From positions 1,550,001 through 1,614,000 of the forward strand of contig JAIXMN010000001.1 in the NCBI GenBank assembly GCA_025716815.1: DNA of 64,000 nucleotides, in the 5' to 3' direction. Positions within the stretch are counted from its first letter, which is position 1. Every line of letters begins with the position of its first letter. The notes below the pieces were generated by a model. The model made no database searches and had not been told where the DNA came from. It saw only the letters and a program-made list of their open reading frames with translations. Made by a program: the position numbers and the translations under genes. Positions 37,029-47,837 of this stretch are shown piece after piece. This DNA is from Dichotomocladium elegans. Lineage: Eukaryota > Mucoromycota > Mucoromycetes > Mucorales > Lichtheimiaceae.

Positions 37029-38377
37029 ATGGCCACCCCAAGACAGCTAGCAGAACTTTTTGCTGAAGCAGATGATGAGGAAATATACTGGCGCAATAAC
37101 CAAAAGCGTATCCGGAATTTGCTTGAAGCAGAACGCGAAGAAATGGAATATCCATCTAAGAGAGGCGGATCTGTACCAGGACGCCGCACTATTCACCGCG
37201 ATCGTGTTCAGAGCGGTGAAAGGCTTTATCAGGATTACTTTGCTGAATACCCAAGGTATCCAGCCAACCGCTTCCGGCGCCGTTTTCGGATGGGCCGAGA
37301 CCTTTTCCTCCGAATTGTAAACGCTTTGGAGGACCATGACGAATATTTTCGTCAGAAAACTGATGCAGCAGGAAAGCTCGGTCATTCGGCTCTCCAGAAA
37401 GCGACGATGGCCATGAGGCAGCTGGCTTATGGCACGAGCTCTGATATGTTTGACGAGTACTTTGACATGGCGGAAAGTACCGGGTTGGAGGCTATGAAGC
37501 GGTTCTGTTCTGGCGTTATCAACGTATTTGGTGCCCAGTACCTTCGCTCCCCGGATGCATCCGACCTGGAGAAGATACTGGCAGCGAATGCCAAACGTGG
37601 CTTTCCAGGAATGCTTGGCTCGCTAGATTGCATGCATTGGGTATGGAAAAATTGCCCAACGGCATGGCACGGCCAGTTTTCCGGCAAGGAGAAAGCGCCA
37701 ACAGTAATCCTTGAAGCAGTTGCTTCAAGCGATTTATGGATTTGGCATGCCTTTTTTGGGCAACCTGGAACTCTGAATGATATCAATGTCTTGAATAGGT
37801 CCAATTTAATGGATAACATCGCGTCTGGACGTCTCCCTCCTGTCGAATTCACTATCAACAACAACAAGTATTCGATGGGATACTATTTGGCGGATGGAAT
37901 ATATCCAAAATGGTCGACTATTGTTCAGGCGTACGCTGAACCAAGAGGACAGCGCGAGCAGGTATGTAGCTACACTATTTTTGTATATCTGTTTCTAATA
38001 TGGGGTTGTTTTCTTTATAGTATTTTACTACCGTCCATGAAAGCGTACGTAAAGATATCGAGAGAGCTTTCGGGGTTCTTCAAGGCCGCTTCCAGATCAT
38101 TTCCAGACCAGCAAGATTGTGGAAGCATTCCGACCTTGAAAAGGTCATGAAGGCATGCATTATCATGCATAACATGATCGTCGAGGATGAGCGCGACGAT
38201 GATGACCCGCAATATCTTCACGAAGAAGATCCTATTGCCCTGGTTTCCCGTCAAGATAATAATAATCTTGAAGAGTTGACTGGCCGCGACAGGATGATCA
38301 AGGATCGGAATATGTACATGCAACTACGAACAGACCTTTCGCATCATCTGTGGCAAATGCGGGGGAATCAAGAATAA
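37029..38377 (+). CDS. Harbinger-type DDE transposase (HARBI1/plant_tran nuclease family)
   Basis: Cuts and joins DNA during transposition together with its Myb-like partner. Two exons (37029-37961 and 38021-38377, with a 59-bp GTATGT...TATAG intron, phase 0) give 429 aa. The catalytic triad can be read directly: Asp200 in GMLGSLDCMHW, Asp251 in GQPGTLNDINVLN, and Glu325 in RKDIERAFGVLQGRF. The IIMHNMIVED block near the C-terminus is also typical. The N-terminus is basic and charged. The ATG at 37029 follows a TTTCTTTCTCTTAC leader and is the first in frame. No disabling change is seen. Confidence 0.95.
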
Positions 38378-38385
38378 ACATTTTT

Positions 38386-39242
38386 TTATTGTGCGATGTT
38401 TCGCTTCTCCATTATTTCCTTTTGCATATGCTCATAATATGCACGTTGCATGTCTGTCAAAGTCGACATGTTGACAGACATGATCGCGTTCTCCTTCAAT
38501 TCCTGAAGGAGCGTATTCTTCCTGCGCATCTCCACAAGAAAAGCATCGTTTTGCTCGATGTTCTTCTCGTGGATCTCGTCCCACTTGCGCTTTCGCTCCT
38601 CCAGCAGCTTCTGCTGCTTGCGGCCAGCAGGACGGGCATCAGAACCTTCGGCCCCATCATTTCCAGACTCAGCACTAGACGCCTTGCCCTTTCCTTTGGC
38701 CGACCAGTCTCGCCAGCATGGCTGATCACACACGATCGGCCACACATACTCGAAGTCGAGACTTCGTTCTTCCGCCGCCAGGAACAAGTCTTTGGCGACA
38801 TTATACTTCCAGCATAATTTAGGTATCGCCATTATCATATTATATACCGCTACACCTAGGATCAAGTACTTACGACGTCGCCATCGTTCTGTCCACTGCC
38901 CCGTTCGCGCTCGGCTCTGGCCTTGTAGCCGGCAAACTTCAGGAGCTCCTTCTTTATTTTTTGCCAGCGGCTGGCCAGACCGCCCGCCTCTCGCTGGGAA
39001 TATCTTCCTCCCCACTTCGACAGTCTGGTGGATTCATAATCGTCCAGTACGCGTCTCCAGAATTCCTTCTCAGTCTGGCTGTTGCCGCTGATTCCATCCG
39101 TGGAGACGCGGACCCAAGCATGCGCCAGCATCTTGTCCTCATCTGGCTTATAGCCAGTGCTTCGATTGCCTTTTCTCACAGGCCCCGATGAGACGTTGGA
39201 GATAGCGTTGTCAATGGCGGTGGTGATAGCAGGGTTGGACAT
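38386..39242 (-). CDS. Myb/SANT-like DNA-binding protein of the Harbinger element
   Basis: Second gene of the transposon. Related proteins bind the transposon ends and carry the nuclease into the nucleus. Exon 1, 39242-38874 (123 codons), contains a trihelix Myb-like domain (KPDEDKMLAHAWVRVS, then KEFWRRVLDDYE and RSLASRW-type helix 3, here GGLASRWQKIKKEL). Exon 2, 38805-38386, has a WPIVCDQPCWRDW block, a KR-rich likely nuclear localisation segment and a coiled-coil C-terminus (ELKENAIMSVNMSTL). The intron is placed by GTAAGT at 38873 and an AAG acceptor at 38806, phase 0; total 262 aa. It ends 8 bp from the stop of the convergent transposase gene. Confidence 0.88.
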
Positions 39243-39457
39243 GTTTAAAAAAAAAAAGGGACGAGTAAAAAGAAGTATTCAAAGTTACAGGTTATCGGGG
39301 AAACTGAAATATAGAAAAACGGTAGGGAGCCTTGCTATCTTTAGCAAGCGGGGACCTTGGCACGAAGCAAATTTTTGAAAATAGCAATCGTTTAGAAAAA
39401 CCGCTGGGGATGCACATTTCTATTTCTATTTCTAAATATAGGGAAGTCACTATGTTT

Positions 39458-39480
39458 TAGAAATACCGCTGGGGTTGCTC
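39458..39480 (-). repeat. Right terminal inverted repeat of the Harbinger element
   Basis: Perfect inverted match to the left end over 23 bases, followed by the TGA target duplicate at 39481-39483. Confidence 0.95.
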
Positions 39481-39511
39481 TGAATTCTTTTCTTTCACAT
39501 ATCGCTCCAAG

Positions 39512-40015
39512 ATGGATTCCCGCACCTACAACTCACTCAAGCGCTTGAGACTTAACATCAATATTACCAACACTGCTGTTTGCTCTCCGTGCAAGAGAAG
39601 AAAGTTGAAAGCAGACAGGTACGTCGCCATGTGGTATACAATGACTGATAGAGCGAGATGGTTGGCGGCCTCAGTAGCAGCAGGGTCCGTGGCGCACGCT
39701 CTGTGTCCTATTCCACACTTATACACAAGTCCCGGAAACACCAATACTGACAAGAGTTTCGAAAGCGCTTGCTCTCAAGTAGCATACCCGGTGCTTCAGA
39801 CATTTAACATCTCAACCCGTGTGAATCTTGAGTATGCTGAAGTTAATCAGTTTCTTCGCAGTCTCCATGTCGCTCCCATCGGTACTCCTGATGAGGATGT
39901 CGAGATGCAGGAGCGTGACCCTTATGAGTCAATTAACCAGGTTCTTCGGGAGGCGTTCCTGGAGCGCCACTCTCCTCCCCCTACTTCTTCGGATACCGAA
40001 AGCGATACCCGATGA
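39512..40015 (+). CDS. Hypothetical protein with a partial zinc-cluster-like start
   Basis: A 167-codon open frame beginning 31 bp after the transposon end. Residues 24-36 (CSPCKRRKLKADR) look like the first half of a fungal Zn2Cys6 cluster, but the third cysteine is Ala and no second half follows. The rest is an acidic C-terminal part (DEDVEMQERDPYESINQVL, then a Ser/Thr-rich tail). It may be a remnant of a transcription factor, may need an intron I could not place (a GTACGT at about 39619 is possible), or may be chance. Function unknown. Confidence 0.35.
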   Translation: MDSRTYNSLKRLRLNINITNTAVCSPCKRRKLKADRYVAMWYTMTDRARWLAASVAAGSVAHALCPIPHLYTSPGNTNTDKSFESACSQVAYPVLQTFNISTRVNLEYAEVNQFLRSLHVAPIGTPDEDVEMQERDPYESINQVLREAFLERHSPPPTSSDTESDTR

Positions 40016-41274
40016 ATCACACAATGGTCCTACACCAGGCGCATGACCCCTAAGCAATACTTCCTCTTTATTCATTCTCCCTCTCTCTATTTCGCTCTCC
40101 CTCGCATGTAGATATCCGAATTGCTTCGTTTGCCTCCGGGCTACCATCCATCAAGGTCAAATCCATAAAATAGCGTAGTACATAAACTCTTTCCTCATGT
40201 AATATATTGATGATGCTAGGGTGGACACTCCTCGAACGAATGTGGTGTCCAAGCAGCGCATTCTATGAATCTTATTTTCATAGACACAAACATGGCTACA
40301 ATATTAACCCGGCACTAACTTATAACGCGTCAACAGGCGATTATATATTGAAAGCAGCTAGTTCGACTTTTTGATGACACACCCTAACTCCGGCAGGAAA
40401 CGCAGTGTCAACTTGCACAATGCTAACATTCGTCCGTAGATCATTTCTTTTGGCAGCTACCGTATGGGATGAAAAGTGATTGATGATAGCGAATCTGGAC
40501 TACAATGATTTGTTTCGCGGTATGCTTCTCTTTCTACGATGGAGCAGGCTTTCTCAATGGTCTTTATACTTTTTTGGAATAATTTCGGAACAACTTAAGC
40601 TATTTTTCGGCTGTACAGTCTATTACCTTATTTATACTTGTTTTTATAGCATAAAGATTCAGGGCTCTGCGTTACATGGCACATGGTTAGTTTAAATTTT
40701 CATTTTTCTTATTACACTCACTGCAGCATGGTATCTGGATGATATTATTATCCGCGCGTACCAACAAAAAATGCGAACAATTTATGAGCACTCGTGGAAA
40801 GTAGGGTTCTCGCACTATCTATGAGCAAGTGATGCTTAACTGTTACTGTGCATACATGACTCTGCTCGGTTTGCCCCTTTATACCGAAGGCTCAATGTGA
40901 TGTTTCCAGCCAACAGAATGTCTTATTCACTTCAGAATTACAGTAATAGGTAAAAGATCAGCGGATGTGGTAACTAATGTCTTCATTTGCTTACTTGCTT
41001 TTCGGAGGGGGGGAATGAGCCAAACACAGCCCTGCTTGCAGATCTTTGATCGTGGCTTCTATAATGGTTTTACAGTGAAGATCTTACTCAACAGCATTGG
41101 CTGGGCATACCGTCATCCTCAGAGATTACATTCTTTATCCTGCTTCATCGACGAAGTCTTCTACCGGACAAAGATCCTAATGGAATATCATCACAATGAG
41201 CCCAAACTTCGAAGATATATCTAACGATTTCTGAAGTTTTCAATATTAAAAAAGTATAAGGTGTGTTTCCATCA
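40016..41274. other. AT-rich spacer, nothing supported
   Basis: No gene with a recognisable domain. A short frame at 40967-41224 (+) has no family resemblance that I can name. The stretch is probably degraded repeat DNA, given its position between mobile elements. Confidence 0.45.
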
Positions 41275-41725
41275 TTATTATCTAATTACATACCTGACAT
41301 CTTCTGGGGATGCTCTCTACAAAATTCATACATTCTTTAAGCGATCTATTCTCCGTTTGATGAACGGCTGCCTCCAATCCATCCACGATATTGAGACTAG
41401 ATTACCTATTCTTGATCTTACTACCTAAGAGATCTTAAAGGAGCTGGATGGGGTTCAAGTACAGAGCGGACAAGAGGAGGCCTGTTTCTGTTTTCAAGGA
41501 CCTTGGGTGCCCAGAACGAGTTCTTGCTGTTGTTTGGTCCTCGTTGCGGTATGCCCTGACGACATCGCTAACTGTCGACTCCGGAATTCCAAGTGTTTTA
41601 ATATATAACGCAAAGTTGCGTCCATTTGGTATTGATAACCAAGACGCGCTCCTGAAGTCGCATGAACCCGGTGGTTCGTTTTTTTTTTTTGTTCTGTGAA
41701 TACTAATAACGTCAGCAGGCGTCAT
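41275..41725 (-). pseudogene. Tc1/mariner transposase relic with internal deletion
   Basis: Read on the minus strand in one frame. It starts with a Tc1-type helix-turn-helix (LYIKTLGIPESTVSDVVRAY) followed by the RTRSGHPRSL hinge. The catalytic core is missing: the frame jumps straight to the terminal region (LNPIQLL, stop, DLLGSKIKN, stop, and finally MNFVESIPRRCQ), which matches the usual ends PDLNPIE...W and SMPRRCQ. At least two in-frame stops are present. The DDE/DDD residues and most of the protein are gone, so it is inactive. Confidence 0.8.
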
Positions 41726-43185
41726 GATAGATTAATGTTGAAAATGCTGAGAAAAAGCGAGTAGAAAGCATAGTATGTGTCTCAATCTTAGGTAAGAATT
41801 AGATTTGTCCTTCGACTTTTTTTAAGAATGTATAACGCGCTGCTTAAAGGCAGGATTCTCGATCTGAAGATTGAAAAAGTATCTAGTTCAGAGACTGGTT
41901 AAGCAATATATATCATTTGCCAGGCAGGCTAAGTGTTAGAGGGTTCGAAGCGAGATATGAAAATCTAAGCGGCAGAATTTTGAGACATGATCCTCTTTAT
42001 TGAATGGGAATTACTCCGCGCATAACACTACCCACAGAAATGATGGTTCTTAAGTAGCATATATGCTCATGCCAAGCATTATCTTGTTCTCTCCACTCGG
42101 GCCGCATGCTAGATACCAATTCCGCAGAGGATTTACTACGGCTCACGTTCCGAGAAGCACGTCCTTTCAGCATATGTCGCGCAAGTTTAAACCATATCAC
42201 CGGATCCTGCCCTGTTTGTCCATATGGAAAGTAGTAGTTCTCATTTTCAATCCTTGATATAATGGCCCAGTGATTGGAGTAAAAATGATAATGTACATAC
42301 TGCCTGCCGTAATTTCGGTGAGATTCTTCGGTCCCTGAAGTCCTTCAGCCCGACGTTTCATTGAACAATCTTAAGCCTATCGCACCCAGATACCAGACAT
42401 ACAGTAACTTTTCATATGCATTCATTTATGATATCTGTTATCAAATCAGTGCGGCAAACGCGACATCATTTACGACATGAAGTAACAGTTTCAAAAGCAG
42501 TAAAGGTCATGCGTTCGCGGATTCAATCATCGCTTCGGAATGGGCGGCTTCAAATCAGGAACGATAATCGATTATCGGACTTGAAATGTTGTACGACCAT
42601 GTATACCTTTTGAAGTCGATGCTCGGATTGCATGCGAGCTCCCTACCCTCACTAACCTCCGCAGACAATCCCCAGAAGTTTTCAACATGGTTCATGCTGC
42701 TTGGTTTTTGTTTTTGTTGTTGGCCTTGCTACTAGTGCTACTATTGGCTGATATCCACTGAGTTATGAAGTAACAACGTCAACCCTTGTCTGGTTTCCTT
42801 CCTTCGCTCTTCGTTACTACCGTGCATTTCCTGTCACCTAGATGACATTGAATGACATGTCGGCTTTTCCAGATGACTATTATCTCAATGATCATACCTT
42901 GCAGCAACACCGAAAACATTATGTATTTAATCCTACACTTTCTAACGACAGTTGTAAAGAAAATAAACAGAAATACACCTCTCAAAGTAACGTCTAGTAC
43001 AAGAGATACTACGCATGCTTAACATAGCATAGGAAGCGGTGTATATATTTCACGACAAACAAAAGAGAAGAGGAAGAAAGAGTAGAAGCCCTAAGCAGAT
43101 AATGTAGGAGCTAAGATAGAAACAGAGGATAACGACATCCGCATGTGGTAGCAATCGTAGCCTCAAAACTCGTATAGAGGAGATA
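41726..43185. other. Spacer with a short dispersed motif
   Basis: No supported gene. Bases about 42478-42550 hold the motif that is also found in the spacer of palindrome 1. The rest shows no structure that I can support. Confidence 0.45.
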
Positions 43186-43189
43186 ATCA

Positions 43190-43690
43190 GGCTCGGTCCG
43201 TAAATCTGAGAAGAGAAAGGAGAAGAGAGGCTGTTTTCAGCATCCTGGTCATATAAATACGCATAAGGCAAAACCCACCTGCAATCACAACAGCTGCCAT
43301 TGCATGCCCCCATTCGATGGCATGCGCTACCAGTGGCGCTGCAAGTCGCGATAATATCGTTACGAGCAATACCACCTCACTCGGGTGCATCTGCTGGAAA
43401 TTGATAATCGCCAACAGCGACCCTCGCCAGGGAACAGAGTGGTCTGCAAATCTGAGAAGAGAAAGGAGAAGAGAGGCCGCTTTTAGCATCCTGGTCATAT
43501 AAATACGCATAAGGCAACCCACCTGCAATCACAACAGCTGCCATTGTATGCCCCCATTCGATGGCATGCGCTACCAGCGGCATTGCAAGTCGCGATAATA
43601 TCGTTACAAGCAATACCACCTCACTCGAGCGCACCTGCTGGAAATTGATAATCGCCAACAGCGACTCTTGCCAAGGAGCAGACTGGTCTG
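43190..43690. repeat. 246-bp tandem direct repeat, two full units plus a fragment
   Basis: The sequence beginning AAATCTGAGAAGAGAAAGGA near 43203 recurs at about 43449, with a third, broken start near 43690. The offset is 246 bases and the two units differ at only about a dozen positions. Both contain CACAACAGCTGCCATTG and GATGGCATGCGCTACCAG. The minus-strand frame stays open across the repeat, so identical peptides appear twice, but I see no known domain. Confidence 0.88.
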
Positions 43691-43986
43691 CGAATCAAAG
43701 AGAAGAAACGTTGTAGCGTCGGAGTGCGATATCCAATGAACTTGTGAAGGCGTGGTTGGCAAATAGGATGGTCAGGGGACTTATTTTTCTGTGCTTTTCA
43801 GCAGTGTGAATGAAGGAAGAAAAAGGAATGCAATTGAATAAACATGATAGATATGCACCAAGTGGGTGTGGTGATCATACATGGGATTTTGGTTTGCTCG
43901 GCAGAAGGCTAAAATATTGATAAGGAACTTTGCTTAAACCACTTCATTTCGCGGAGCTAAGAAATAATTACTAGCTGTTTGAGCCC

Positions 43987-45783
43987 GTGCATAACTCGAG
44001 ATCCGGCCGCAGCAATTGGATTCCGGTTGCAGTTCCTCGACGCAAAAAAAAGGTGTACAAGGGCTTTGAAGGTAGACACAATGCGAATAATACATTCCCT
44101 ATCGCAATTCCATTATTCCAACCAATGATTGTTTTCGGTTTGGTGTCGTATGTAAAAGACACCGACCACCCAATTTTCAGTGACTTCGTAGCTGCAAACA
44201 TGTTGGACATCGCTCGGTGGTCAATTAATTATGCCATGAAAGCTCTGGACCTCTTCGCAATGTGCCGTCATAGATTTGCTTTAGTTTTAAGAGAACATCA
44301 AAAAACGGAGTGCATTTAAGCCAAGGTAACATCTTTATTGTCTCTTGGGATATAGGATGTATGTTTAACCTTTCTTCATAGCAAAAAGTACGATCCCAAT
44401 GCATGGCAATGGATTGAGAAATCGTCAGAAGCACCGGTAGGTCCAGATCAATTGCAAACCATGCTATCTGTATCTAATATTCTCTTGAACTTTTATATCT
44501 GAAGTCTGAAGCTTCTTTGGCCATCAGAATTGAAGCGTTGAAAGCTATGATTGCTGCAGTGCCGTCTGCTTCAAATAGTTTAAAAGAAGTACTTAATAGC
44601 CAAGAAGATGAGCAGCAGCAACAACAACAACAGCAGCAGTAGCAGCAGCAGGATCAAGAGCGAAAATACCATTTTCCAGAAGATGATCTCAATAAAGAAG
44701 GACGATCACATTTGCTAGGACACAAGAAGGTAAAAGAATGAACGGAACATCGTTTTTAACTTCTATATATTAACGTTTCCATTCCACAGCTCAGCGGTGA
44801 GGAACTGACCAAGGCTGATAAATATTACCTGTCATCAGTCGCAAACGATGGAACCATGAAGGGTTGCATTCTTTTTTAGCAACACACCGTCTGTTGCTTC
44901 ATGAATCGGATGCAATAGACGTAGCTATTGCCAAGTAGGCTTTTTCCAAGATAGACTTGGCTCGCCGCAGTACCTTTTATTGCCTTTCTCTAGGCTTGGG
45001 ATATCAAGGATCCGGAATGTCATGAATCCGTCCATCAGAAAAATCATCCTCAACAATTTAAATGACAATGCCAAACAGGTCGTCTCGCTGAAAGCCGTCG
45101 AAGCACCTGTGTCAAGCCTCAATCTAGATGTCTGCATGATGATTGACAGCATAATCAAGCATGATGGGTCTGGAGAATCAGAAGACGTTGACGAAATACT
45201 TGCACGGATTCAGACGAAGAAGGCAGAGTGCAGTGAAACAAACAACGAGATACACAGCTATATCAAGCTTTAAACTGCATGGAACAAATGTAAGGCTAAA
45301 CGTTCGGCGTGATTTACTCAGTATCCGCATACTTGTTTGTTTAATTGCTAGTGTTGAATCGTTTGATATCTGGGATGATGCCGATAAAACGAGTGAAATT
45401 TTATACTGGAGATTCGCATCACTTTTGGACATAACCGTTAGGAAAGCGGATATCAGGTTGTATAGTAAGTCTATTGTTACTATTTTCCGTGTACTATTGC
45501 TTTAGCTGGGAGACAGGATCAATATCTACAAAGCTCGAGATTGAAGCGAATAAGGCCATTTTTTCACGCCGCGGATTCATCATCCACATACTCGAGAAAA
45601 ATCGATCTCTTCTTGAAATGTTGTGAAGGGAAAGTCGATATTGGAATGTCATCAAATGAATTGAAACGCGCTTCTGTCTCGAAGGATATCCAAATTGCAC
45701 AGCAATGCAAGAAGTTACGAGCCAATGCTGCGATTATAGACAATTTGAGGACATTTGGCGTGAATCGAGTCATGTCAAAATGC
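43987..45783 (+). pseudogene. Unrecognised multi-exon gene copy, left arm (disrupted)
   Basis: I do not recognise the family. A gene-like structure is clear. One exon reads FKPSKKYDPNAWQWIEKSSE and splices (GTAGGT...TGAAG) to EASLAIRIEALKAM and a glutamine run, then over a 60-bp intron (GTAAAAG...CCACAG) to LSGEELTKADKYYLSS and DGTMKGCILF. Later blocks are RLNVRRDLLSIRI, DIWDDADKTSEILYWRF and IQIAQQCKKLRANAAIIDNL near the palindrome centre. Disruptions: an in-frame TAG inside the CAG repeat (about 44640), a frame break at a T6 run (about 44872), and stops between 44935 and 45100. It therefore looks like a decayed member of a repeated gene family. Confidence 0.6.
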
Positions 45784-47545
45784 CCTCAAATTGTCGATAA
45801 TCGCAGCATTGGCTCGTAACTTCTTGCATTGCTGTGCAATTTGGATATCCTTCGAGACAGAAGCGCGTTTCAATTCGTTTGATGACATTCCAATATCGAC
45901 TTTCCCTTCACAACATTTCAAGAAGAGATCGATTTTTCTCGAGTATGTGGATGATGAATCCGCGGCGTGAAAAAATGGCCTTATTCGCTTCAATCTCGAG
46001 CTTTGTAGATATTGATCCTGTCTCCCAGCTAAAGCAATAGTACACGGAAAATAGTAACAATAGACTTACTATACAACCTGATATCCGCTTTCCTAACGGT
46101 TATGTCCAAAAGTGATGCGAATCTCCAGTATAAAATTTCACTCGTTTTATCGGCATCATCCCAGATATCAAACGATTCAACACTAGCAATTAAACAAACA
46201 AGTATGCGGATACTGAGTAAATCACGCCGAACGTTTAGCCTTACATTTGTTCCATGCAGTTTAAAGCTTGATATAGCTGTGTATCTCGTTGTTTGTTTCA
46301 CTGCACTCTGCCTTCTTCGTCTGAATCCGTGCAAGTATTTCGTCAACGTCTTCTGATTCTCCAGACCCATCATGCTTGATTATGCTGTCAATCATCATGC
46401 AGACATCTGGATTGAGGCTTGACACAGGTGCTTCGACGGCTTTCAGCGAGACGACCTGTTTGGCATTGTCATTTAAATTGTTGAGGATGATTCTTTCTGA
46501 TGGACGGATTCATGACATTCCGGATCCTTGACATCCCAAGCCTAGAGAAAGGCAATAAAAGGTACTGCGGCGAGCCAAGTCTATCTTGGAAAAAGCCTAC
46601 TTGGCAATAGCTATGTCTATTGCATCCGATTCGTGAAGCAACAGACGGTGTGTTGCTAAAAAAGAATGCAACCCTTCATGGTTCCATCGTTTGCGACTGA
46701 TGACAGGTAATATTTATCAGCCTTGGTCAGCTCCTCACCGCTGAGCTGTGGAATGGAAACGTTAATATATAGAAGTTAAAAACGATGTTCCGTTCATTCT
46801 TTTACCTTCTTGTGTCCTAGCAAATGTGATCGTCCTTCTTTATTGAGATCATCTTCTGGAAAATGGCATTTTCGCTCTTGATCCTGCTGCTGCTGCTGCT
46901 GTTGTTGTTGTTGTTGCTGCTGCTCATCTTCTTGGCTATTAAGTACTTCTTTTAAACTATTTGAAGCAGACGGCACTGCAGCAATCATAGCTTTCAACGC
47001 TTCAATTCTGATGGCCAAAGAAGCTTCAGACTTCAGATATAAAAGTTCAAGAGAATATTAGATACAGATAGCATGGTTTGCAATTGATCTGGACCTACCG
47101 GTGCTTCTGACGATTTCTCAATCCATTGCCATGCATTGGGATCGTACTTTTTGCTATGAAGAAAGGTTAAACATACATCCTATATCCCAAGAGACAATAA
47201 AGATGTTACCTTGGCTTAAATGCACTCCGTTTTTTGATGTTCTCTTAAAACTAAAGCAAATCTATGACGGCACATTGCGAAGAGGTCCAGAGCTTTCATG
47301 GCATAATTAATTGACCACCGAGCGATGTCCATGTTTGCAGCTACGAAGTCACTGAAAATTGGGTGGTCGGTGTCTTTTACATACGACACCAAACCGAAAA
47401 CAATCATTGGTTGGAATAATGGAATTGCGATAGGGAATGTATTATTCGCATTGTGTCTACCTTCAAAGCCCTTGTACACCTTTTTTTTGCGTCGAGGAAC
47501 TGCAACCGGAATCCAATTGCTGCGGCCGGATCTCGAGTTATGCAC
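45775..47545 (-). pseudogene. Unrecognised multi-exon gene copy, right arm (disrupted)
   Basis: Mirror copy of the left-arm gene, same exons and introns. Its glutamine run (13 consecutive Gln codons on the minus strand, near 46882-46926) is uninterrupted, unlike the left copy. It shares the T6 frame break and the later stops, so these were present before the inverted duplication, whereas the left-arm TAG arose afterwards or was corrected here. No known domain. Confidence 0.6.
46882..46926 (-). repeat. CAG/CAA trinucleotide (poly-Gln) run
   Basis: Pure CAG/CAA codons on the minus strand, giving 13 glutamines. The matching left-arm tract at about 44610-44655 has a CAG-to-TAG change. Trinucleotide tracts of this kind are prone to length change. 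Confidence 0.85.
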
Positions 47546-47837
47546 GGGCTCAAACAGCTAGTAATTATTTCTTAGCTCCGCCAAAAAATATAACTCCGAC
47601 AATGCAATTCTGTTATAGCCAATAAAGAAACCATAGCCGAAATAATGCAGTGCGAGTTACTCATGTGCCTATTTACAGCAGAGACACATAATCACGCACC
47701 GATCAAGGCTCACAAGAAAGGCTAAACTACGAATACCGCGATATACTAACCCGCTTTTCTTCTGCTATTCCCTTTCACAAGTTTAAAGAGCAACAAGTGC
47801 GAAAAATGGAATATAAATGCGGAAATTTCTAGAGATG

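Larger units (their letters stand above)
36839..39480. mobile_element. Complete PIF/Harbinger DNA transposon, 2,642 bp
   Basis: Bounded by identical 23-bp terminal inverted repeats (36839-36861 and 39458-39480, beginning GAGCAACCCCAGCGGTATTT) and flanked by a 3-bp direct repeat TGA (36836-36838 and 39481-39483), the expected target duplication length for this superfamily. It carries the two genes typical of PIF/Harbinger, a DDE nuclease and a Myb-like protein, in convergent orientation. Both frames are intact, so it may be recent or active. It inserted just 50 bp after the stop of the giant CH/GAS2 gene. Confidence 0.93.
43952..47580. repeat. Large near-perfect palindrome 2 with arms of about 1.8 kb
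   Basis: The arms 43952-45749 and 45785-47580 are reverse complements around a centre at 45767 (paired positions sum to 91532-91535). The spacer is only about 35 bases. Differences seen are a TTG triplet present only on the left (near 44202), small indels and C/T changes in the glutamine repeat, and scattered substitutions. Each arm holds one copy of the same spliced gene-like sequence, so the palindrome is two copies set tail to tail. Confidence 0.94.

Noticed and set aside
36839..39480. Plant-like origin or horizontal transfer of the Harbinger element
   Set aside because: PIF/Harbinger elements are widespread in fungi, and nothing in base composition or introns sets it apart from its surroundings.
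42478..42550. Possible tRNA gene or tRNA-derived SINE
   Set aside because: A T-loop-like TTCAATC is present, but acceptor stem, D-arm and a sensible anticodon arm could not be formed. Kept only as a shared motif.
43190..43690. Could the 246-bp tandem repeat be a CRISPR array or LTR pair?
   Set aside because: Units are directly adjacent with no unique spacers and no LTR hallmarks; it is a plain tandem duplication in a eukaryotic genome.
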